From NCBI GenBank assembly GCA_023409265.1, contig JAEYHZ010000031.1:138562-202561 (forward strand): a DNA stretch of 64,000 nucleotides, in the 5' to 3' direction. The notes below the pieces were generated by a model that was not told the origin of the DNA, made no database searches, and saw nothing but the letters and a program-made list of their open reading frames with translations. The DNA comes from Bacillota bacterium. Lineage in GTDB: Bacteria > Bacillota > Clostridia > Acetivibrionales > DSM-1351. Both the position numbers and the translations under genes were made by a program. Positions 58,673 to 64,000 of the stretch are shown piece after piece. Each line of letters starts with the position of its first letter. The first letter of the stretch is position 1.

Positions 58673-58759
58673 CAAAAAGCAGAAGTATGAACTTCTGCCT
58701 CTTACATATCTTTTTCGTTTAATCGTCCGGGTAAAACAAAAGAGATCGTCATTAATAGT
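58673..58759 (-). ncRNA. Candidate small RNA of about 87 nt
   Basis: Antisense to the tRNA-glycosyltransferase spacer lies a complete small transcription unit. A consensus promoter (TTGACA, 17 bases, TATAAT) ends at 58766. About 60 bases follow, and then the hairpin GCAGAAGT-TCAT-ACTTCTGC (58698-58679) with TTTTT behind it. The central part can form another stem (TCTTTTGTTT with AACGAAAAAGA) with a C-rich loop (CCCGGACGA). A 16-codon ORF begins seven bases from the predicted start with no ribosome site, so I read the RNA as noncoding. Confidence 0.6.
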
Positions 58760-58765
58760 AGTATT

Positions 58766-58794
58766 ATTATAAAATCAAATGCACTATGTGTCAA
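58766..58794 (-). promoter_or_regulatory. Consensus SigA promoter on the minus strand
   Basis: On the minus strand: TTGACA (58794-58789), 17-base spacer, TATAAT (58771-58766). It drives no protein gene; the nearest downstream signal is the hairpin terminator at 58679-58698. Confidence 0.75.
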
Positions 58795-59013
58795 TATCTA
58801 ATTAAAAAGGCAGAGAGTAGTAATAGGTATTTGATATAAAGAACAACCTATTTCAACTATGATAAATAAATGTTTTTTGAAAAAGCTTTTTTGTTGTGAT
58901 AGAATATAAAAAGTAATTGTAATATTATGTATAATTAAGGCCTGATTAAACAGTAAAATAGGGAATTTATTATTAACCATGCCTGAGTCTTCATTGAAAA
59001 TGAGGAAAAGTTT

Positions 59014-60189
59014 ATGAGGATTTTAATGCTGTCCTGGGAATATCCTCCAAGGATAATAGGCGGTATATCCCGAGTAGTTTATGATTTGGCGCAGAATCTG
59101 GGGAAATACGGTAATGAGGTTCATGTAGTAACTTGTTGGGAACCTGGTACAAAGGAAAACGAGATTGATAAAAATGTAACAGTACATAGAGTACATGTTT
59201 ATAACAATCCTTCAAATAACATTGTAGAATGGGTAATGCAGCTTAATTTTGCCATGCTTGAATATTCAATTGAACTTATACGAAAAACATCCTTCGATAT
59301 AATACATGGTCATGACTGGTTGATTGCGTATGCAGCCAGAGTTATAAAAAAATCATTTTCCATTCCATTAATTACAACAATACATGCAACTGAATATGGA
59401 AGAAATTTCGGAATACATAACGAGATGCAGAGAACAATAAACAATGTAGAACGATGGTTAGGTGATGAGTCTGATAGAATAATTGTCAATAGTCTATATA
59501 TGCAGGAGGAACTGAAGACTATTTTCAATATTGATCAGGATAAAATTAAAATAATAAATAACGGAGTGAATCTTAAAAAATTTGACAATATATGTATAGA
59601 TGCTTCATTCAGACAAAATTATGCTGCCAGAAATGAAAAAATAGTTTTCTTTGTGGGAAGACTAGTAAATGAGAAGGGGGTACAGGTTCTTCTTAATGCT
59701 ATCCCCAAAATACTGGCCAACTATAATGATGTTAAGTTTGTAATTGCGGGCAAAGGACCGTATTTAAATAATTTATTAGAACTGAGCCAAAGGTTGAATA
59801 TTACAAACAGAGTGTATTTTACCGGCTTTGTAAGTGAGGAGGTTTTATTAAAACTGTATAAGTGCTCGGATATCGCGGTATTTCCAAGCACATATGAACC
59901 TTTTGGCATTGTTGCTCTTGAAGGGATGGTTGCAGGCGTTCCTGTGGTAGTGTCAGATGTCGGAGGGTTAAAGGAAATTGTAAATCACAGAGAGGATGGA
60001 ATGAAATTCAACAGTGGAAATTCCGATTCTCTGGCAGATTGTATTATTGAATTACTTAAAAATGAGGGCTTATGCTCAAAAATTCGTAATTCAGCGTTAG
60101 AAAAGGTACATAGGCTTTATAGTTGGGATAATATTTCTGAGATAATAATCAATGAATATAATAATGTTATTTCGCAATATAAGAGCTAA
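59014..60189 (+). CDS. Family GT4 glycosyltransferase
   Basis: A 391-residue GT-B enzyme. The N terminus MRILMLSWEYPPRIIGGISRVVYDLAQNL resembles starch/glycogen synthase (acceptor-side loop). The C-terminal domain holds FVGRLVNEKGVQVLLNA, the nucleotide-binding G-K-G-P and the EPFGIVALEGM Glu pair of retaining GT4 enzymes. It transfers a sugar from a nucleotide donor; the acceptor may be a glycan or glycolipid. AGGAAA precedes the ATG. The next gene, RNase J, starts 36 bases later. Confidence 0.87.
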   Translation: MRILMLSWEYPPRIIGGISRVVYDLAQNLGKYGNEVHVVTCWEPGTKENEIDKNVTVHRVHVYNNPSNNIVEWVMQLNFAMLEYSIELIRKTSFDIIHGHDWLIAYAARVIKKSFSIPLITTIHATEYGRNFGIHNEMQRTINNVERWLGDESDRIIVNSLYMQEELKTIFNIDQDKIKIINNGVNLKKFDNICIDASFRQNYAARNEKIVFFVGRLVNEKGVQVLLNAIPKILANYNDVKFVIAGKGPYLNNLLELSQRLNITNRVYFTGFVSEEVLLKLYKCSDIAVFPSTYEPFGIVALEGMVAGVPVVVSDVGGLKEIVNHREDGMKFNSGNSDSLADCIIELLKNEGLCSKIRNSALEKVHRLYSWDNISEIIINEYNNVISQYKS

Positions 60190-60225
60190 GAGGTTATTTT
60201 ATATACTTAAATTGGAGGATGAATT

Positions 60226-61893
60226 GTGTCAAAAAGTAAAAAGAAATTAAAGGTAATTCCACTTGGTGGTTTACAGGAAATAGGAAAGAATATAACAGCC
60301 TTTGAATATGGGGATGATATTGTTGTGGTGGATTGTGGTCTGTCATTTCCAGAGGATGAGATGCTTGGTATAGATCTTGTAATACCGGATGTAAGTTATC
60401 TGGTTAAAAATAAAGAAAGAGTCAGAGGTATAGTTTTAACACATGGTCATGAAGATCACATAGGTGCCTTGCCATATGTTTTGAGAGAGCTTAACGTTCC
60501 GATTTACGGGACAAAATTGACTCTGGGTCTGGTAAAATACAAGCTGGAGGAACATGGCCTTGCTGATGTGGTACATTTGCAGACCGTAAGCCCTGGACAG
60601 AGTATTGAACTGGGTGCTTTTAAAGTTGAGTTTATCAGGGCAACCCATAGTATAGCTGATGCTGTATCACTTGCCATATTTACCCCTGTAGGGACAATTG
60701 TCCACACGGGCGATTTTAAAATTGATTATACTCCTATAGAAGGAGAACCTATGGATCTGGCCAGATTGGCAGAATTGGGCAAAAAGGGAGTTCTTCTGCT
60801 GATGTGTGACAGTACAAATGTTGAAAATGAAGGCTACACTATGTCCGAGCGTACAGTAGGAGAGACTTTTAACGAGATATTCATGAACTGCAGAAGCAGA
60901 ATTCTTGTGGCAACTTTTGCGTCCAATGTCCACAGGGTTCAGCAGATTTTTAATGCAGCCGTTAAATTCGGGAGAAAAGTGACTGTAATAGGCAGAAGTA
61001 TGATAAATGTAGTGAATGTAGCTATGGAACTGGGTTATCTTAATGTACCCGAAGGAGTTCTTGTAGACATGGAAAACATGGATAAGGTTCCTCACGATAA
61101 GCTGGTTATTATAACCACTGGAAGCCAGGGCGAGCCTATGTCAGCTCTTACCAGAATTACATTCTCTGAGCACAAAAAGGTTGAAATTGTTCCGGGAGAT
61201 ACCGTTATAATATCGGCATCACCTATTCCAGGTAACGAGAAGCTTATCTCAAAGGTTATAAATGAGCTGTTTAAAAAAGGTGCAAATGTCATATATGAAG
61301 CCCTGGCCGATACACATGTATCTGGACACGCCTGCCAGGAGGAAATTAAGCTAATCCACTGTCTTGTGAAGCCCAAATTCTTTATGCCGGTACACGGAGA
61401 GCACAGGCATTTAAGGCAGCATGCCGACCTGGCTGTGAAAATGGGTATTAACAAGGAAAACACATTTATTTTGGATATTGGAAAAGTACTTGAACTTACA
61501 AACGATTCGGCAAAAATAAACGGTAGTGTGACAGCAGGTAAAGTGCTTGTAGATGGTTTGGGAGTGGGCGACGTCGGTAACGTTGTATTGAGAGACAGAA
61601 AGCATCTTTCACAGGACGGCTTGATTGTTGTTGTTATTACACTCGAGGGAGACACCGGCAATGTAGTAGCAGGTCCTGATATTATTTCGAGAGGCTTTGT
61701 CTACGTCAGAGAATCGGAAGATCTCATGGAGCAGTTGAAGGATATAGCAAAACAGGCTGCGTATAAATGTGACGGAAAAAATCATGGTGACTGGTCTATC
61801 AGAAAATCAGCAATCCGTGAAGCATTAAAGGATTGCATTTATGAGAAAACAAAACGTAAGCCTATGATTTTACCCATAATAATGGAGATATAA
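60226..61893 (+). CDS. rnj: Ribonuclease J
   Basis: A 555-residue metallo-beta-lactamase ribonuclease. The metal motif H73-G-H75-E-D77-H78 (LTHGHEDHIGAL), IVHTGDFKID near 160, beta-CASP residues in IIISTGSQGEPMSALTR-like sequence, and HVSGHACQEEIK (metal) near 365 are all intact. RNase J is the 5' to 3' exonuclease and endonuclease of Firmicutes mRNA decay. It has a GTG start with TTGGAGG 6-12 bases upstream. The gene before it may be cotranscribed. Confidence 0.95.
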   Translation: MSKSKKKLKVIPLGGLQEIGKNITAFEYGDDIVVVDCGLSFPEDEMLGIDLVIPDVSYLVKNKERVRGIVLTHGHEDHIGALPYVLRELNVPIYGTKLTLGLVKYKLEEHGLADVVHLQTVSPGQSIELGAFKVEFIRATHSIADAVSLAIFTPVGTIVHTGDFKIDYTPIEGEPMDLARLAELGKKGVLLLMCDSTNVENEGYTMSERTVGETFNEIFMNCRSRILVATFASNVHRVQQIFNAAVKFGRKVTVIGRSMINVVNVAMELGYLNVPEGVLVDMENMDKVPHDKLVIITTGSQGEPMSALTRITFSEHKKVEIVPGDTVIISASPIPGNEKLISKVINELFKKGANVIYEALADTHVSGHACQEEIKLIHCLVKPKFFMPVHGEHRHLRQHADLAVKMGINKENTFILDIGKVLELTNDSAKINGSVTAGKVLVDGLGVGDVGNVVLRDRKHLSQDGLIVVVITLEGDTGNVVAGPDIISRGFVYVRESEDLMEQLKDIAKQAAYKCDGKNHGDWSIRKSAIREALKDCIYEKTKRKPMILPIIMEI

Positions 61894-61967
61894 AATCAAT
61901 TTGATAATAAGTCTTATTTTTAAAAAAATTAAGAAAAAAAATAAACATATTGATTAGACACTACAGT

Positions 61968-63350
61968 TTACTTTATAATAACTCTATTCAGAGTAAAATC
62001 CTGTCCGGCCTTTCTAAAGGCCGGATTTTTGTACCCTAAAACATACATGTCAGTGGACAATGCTTCGATTTCAAGCATTCTCGCAAGTAATTTATTGCTG
62101 GAGGTCTTGAAATCGGCCGCTTTTGTTATTACCGGAAGGGCTGAACTCTTTTTCATTTTGGAAAGCAACTGGCGGCCAGTCTGGTTAAAGCCCAGTATCC
62201 TTGCGTACTGCGGGCCGCCATACTCCATGAACCTATCCATATCTGCTTTGGTTATTCCGGTTAGCAAGGAAAAAAGGATTCTCTGTATTCGGGTTTGAGC
62301 ATACCTTTTGGTAGAGATATTTTCAATGAGCTCCTCAATTGTTCCTGAATTATCACCTGCACTCTTTATTCTATATTCAAGGCCTTCAGAGATATCGGGT
62401 AATTCCCTAAGCTGTTCAATCCTGGTCTGTCTCAGAAGGGCAAGAATAATGCTTTCATACGATTTGATGCTGTTGGGGCCCTTTCCGCGTGAAAATTCTC
62501 GTTCAAGTATACTCTTTGAAGTCTGCGGCAGGGCTTGAAAGGTATCTCTAGACAGCTCATATTCTGCATGCTTACTTATATAATTTGAGTTATTTTCAGT
62601 ATTCAATCTTTCATTGTTTTGGTTATTAAGTATACTCTTTCTTATGGCTGTTGCACTTGATATGGAACCGGTAAGTTCCGAAGTATTATAGCTGTTTGAT
62701 ACTCTTGAGATTGTATACGGCTTGATTGTACTGTTAAGCCTTTTCAATGCTTTTAAATACTCTATACCTAAAATATTATTGGAGGTCTCCAAGAGATCTG
62801 CCAGGTCTGAGGGGTGAGCCAGTTCAGCCCCAAAGGAATTTACTTCTTTTGCTGATTTAACCTGCAAGGATAAATCAGCAAAGGCTAAATGAGCTTTCAA
62901 ATATTTTTTAAGGGCATTCTGCCTGCACACGGGGAAGGCGAGGCCTTTATCAAGTTGCTTTTTCAGTTCATTTCTATATTCCTCGGGCTCATTTACCAAA
63001 ATTTCTGCAATCAAGTTTAAACCTGCAATATTACCGTGTTCACTGCCAAATGAAATACAGTCTACTATTCCAATATCACTCAGTATTTTCACTGCGCCGA
63101 AAGCAAAAGCTTCTGCACCGGACATGGCATAGGGATGGGGGAGCTCCAGCACCAGATCAACTCCATTATTCAATGCAATTTCTGCCCGTGCGAATTTATT
63201 TATCAATGCTGGTTCTCCCCGTTGAATAAAATTGCCGCTCATAACGCAAACAACAGCATCCGAGCCAGTTAAAGCTTTAGATTGTTCTATATGGTAAATA
63301 TGTCCGTTATGAAAAGGATTGTATTCAACAACAATTCCAAGTACTTTCAA
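61968..63350 (-). CDS. tmcAL: tRNA(Met) cytidine acetate ligase (YlbM/TmcAL-like)
   Basis: A 460-residue nucleotidyltransferase-fold protein. The HxGH-type motif is in EYNPFHNGH (H14, H17), and VMSGNFIQRGEPALINKFARAE follows, with FGSEHGNI near 99. TmcAL makes ac4C34 in elongator tRNA-Met using acetate and ATP. It begins with TTG, set by GGAGG at 63355-63359. The C-terminal half is less conserved, but SISSATAIRKS is present. It is monocistronic on the minus strand. Confidence 0.9.
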   Translation of the reverse strand: MKVLGIVVEYNPFHNGHIYHIEQSKALTGSDAVVCVMSGNFIQRGEPALINKFARAEIALNNGVDLVLELPHPYAMSGAEAFAFGAVKILSDIGIVDCISFGSEHGNIAGLNLIAEILVNEPEEYRNELKKQLDKGLAFPVCRQNALKKYLKAHLAFADLSLQVKSAKEVNSFGAELAHPSDLADLLETSNNILGIEYLKALKRLNSTIKPYTISRVSNSYNTSELTGSISSATAIRKSILNNQNNERLNTENNSNYISKHAEYELSRDTFQALPQTSKSILEREFSRGKGPNSIKSYESIILALLRQTRIEQLRELPDISEGLEYRIKSAGDNSGTIEELIENISTKRYAQTRIQRILFSLLTGITKADMDRFMEYGGPQYARILGFNQTGRQLLSKMKKSSALPVITKAADFKTSSNKLLARMLEIEALSTDMYVLGYKNPAFRKAGQDFTLNRVIIK

Positions 63351-63668
63351 TTTAAACCTCCATGCACCCTATAGGGGCCCGGTGACCAAAGTCTTTCAAG
63401 CTTTCACTTTTGGCGACAACACCTTAATTTATTTTAAAATATATTGTATATCCTTATTATATAGATATTTTGGATAAAAAAAAGTAGAAGTTTTATGAAG
63501 CATAGGTTAAAAAGAACGTGTATGTTCATGAAAAATATCCTGGGGTTAAAAATTTCCTTACCTAAAGCTCGCATTTCAACTAGACAAAGTCCGCTATAGC
63601 CTCGTTATAAAATTGACGGACAAGGGAAGGATAGTTTTATTAATAATTAAAAATCCAGGAGAGAAATT
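63351..63668. other. Spacer upstream of tmcAL
   Basis: A spacer of 318 bases. A hairpin around CCCTATAGGG (63367-63378 region) and another around CCAAAGT/ACTTTTGG sit in the tmcAL leader. The rest is AT-rich without a gene. The plus-strand end carries the ribosome site for the next small gene. Confidence 0.4.
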
Positions 63669-63863
63669 ATGAAAGCTATTTTTTTTATATTAATCGGAGT
63701 TGTATTTGTTCTGGTAACCTTGTTTGGCCTGGGGCCGGTATTATTTGCTGATGGAACAACAAATGAAAGAATTTTAACACTGGTTGTAGTAATTCTGATA
63801 TATCTTCTGCTGGGATGGATTACACTTGGATATATCAGAAAGGGTAGAAAACAATCTAAATGA
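63669..63863 (+). CDS. Small two-helix membrane protein
   Basis: A 64-residue protein with two transmembrane helices (about residues 3-26 and 34-57) and a basic cytoplasmic tail RKGRKQSK. CAGGAGAG precedes the ATG by 6 bases. I do not recognise a family. It may be a small membrane regulator. A further gene follows about 110 bases downstream. Confidence 0.6.
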   Translation: MKAIFFILIGVVFVLVTLFGLGPVLFADGTTNERILTLVVVILIYLLLGWITLGYIRKGRKQSK

Positions 63864-63909
63864 CCTACCTTGGACAGCTAGTGTAAAATTACTGTAGGAA
63901 AAAATAGAT

Positions 63910-63975
63910 AAGAGACCGCACCTTTTGATAAAATGTTTTTGTCTAGAAAACAGGAAAATCAATAGGAGGTCTCTT
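63910..63975 (+). promoter_or_regulatory. Hairpin covering the ribosome site of the next gene
   Basis: AAGAGACC (63910-63917) is the reverse complement of GGTCTCTT (63968-63975), which follows AGGA and ends at the ATG. Pairing would bury the ribosome site. Confidence 0.55.
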
Positions 63976-64000
63976 ATGAATAATATTATACAGCTATTTG
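63976..64000 (+). CDS. Start of a gene cut by the window edge
   Basis: ATG at 63976 is preceded by AGGAGG (63964-63969). Only MNNIIQLF is visible. Function cannot be told; the leader hairpin around the ribosome site recalls transposase control, but eight residues do not support that. Confidence 0.5.

Noticed and set aside
58704..58752. 16-codon peptide inside the candidate small RNA
   Set aside because: Its ATG lies about 7 bases from the predicted transcript start with no Shine-Dalgarno, so translation is unlikely; leaderless initiation cannot be excluded.
61092..61661. 189-codon antisense ORF inside the RNase J gene
   Set aside because: Same reason: the plus strand codes for a fully conserved enzyme and the antisense composition is Ser/Pro-rich as expected for a shadow.

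Overview
The window is low-GC, spore-forming Firmicute chromosome, most likely a mesophilic cellulolytic clostridium of the Ruminiclostridium / Clostridium cluster III type. This is inferred from AT-rich spacers, strong AGGAGG ribosome sites, an hrcA-first heat-shock operon with CIRCE, CotF-like coat proteins, an alpha/beta SASP, GerA/B/C germinant-receptor genes, dimeric GlyRS, pyruvate phosphate dikinase, AddAB, RNase J and a GH18 chitinase tail. No sequence search was run, so the genus is a judgement.

Layout. 1-4.5 kb: end of a GH18 enzyme, a HAD phosphatase, tRNA-Thr(CGT) followed by a nearly perfect 206-bp-period tandem repeat that re-copies the tRNA 3' end, two CBO0543-like membrane proteins, a small zinc-ribbon-like protein and an HD-domain protein. 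4.7-6 kb: a yjdF-type riboswitch controlling yjdF and a SagB/nitroreductase-like enzyme. 6.1-11.7 kb: an LTA-synthase-like enzyme, then a TrpP-like transporter with its own ECF ATPases and T component, preceded by a perfectly periodic GAG/TAG array that looks like a TRAP (MtrB) binding site and by a hairpin covering the ribosome site. 11.8-17.5 kb: a permuted papain-fold hydrolase, membrane proteins, dGTPase plus YfbR-like nucleotidase (dNTP turnover) and a class IV aminotransferase.

17.7-24.8 kb: CIRCE-hrcA-grpE-dnaK-dnaJ-prmA-rsmE-cheY. 25.2-28.8 kb: yicC-remA-gmk-rpoZ-glyS. 29-34.8 kb: ppdK, a truncated MBL-like start and a GyrI-like gene sharing a duplicated palindromic promoter region, a GreA-family factor, and an FAD/NADH oxidoreductase with a DUF1450 partner. 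35-42.2 kb is a sporulation and germination island: CotF-like genes around a zinc alcohol dehydrogenase, SASP, gerB with a 50-residue membrane peptide, and convergent gerA-gerC.

42.4-50.9 kb: a ferritin-like protein, a TipA-like MerR regulator whose distal Shine-Dalgarno appears to be brought to the start codon by a hairpin, an SLH/copper-amine-oxidase-like surface protein, a CBS protein, thioredoxin reductase, a flavin amine oxidase and a CPBP protease. 51-58.3 kb: addB-addA. 58.3-64 kb: tRNA-Gln(CTG), a candidate ~87-nt minus-strand small RNA with a consensus promoter and terminator, a GT4 glycosyltransferase, RNase J, TmcAL, a small membrane protein and the first codons of a gene whose ribosome site is paired in a leader hairpin.

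The strongest leads are regulatory RNA structures in front of otherwise ordinary genes: the TRAP-like array (8416-8601), the SD-bridging leader (43369-43433), the small RNA (58673-58794) and the yjdF switch (4709-4817).
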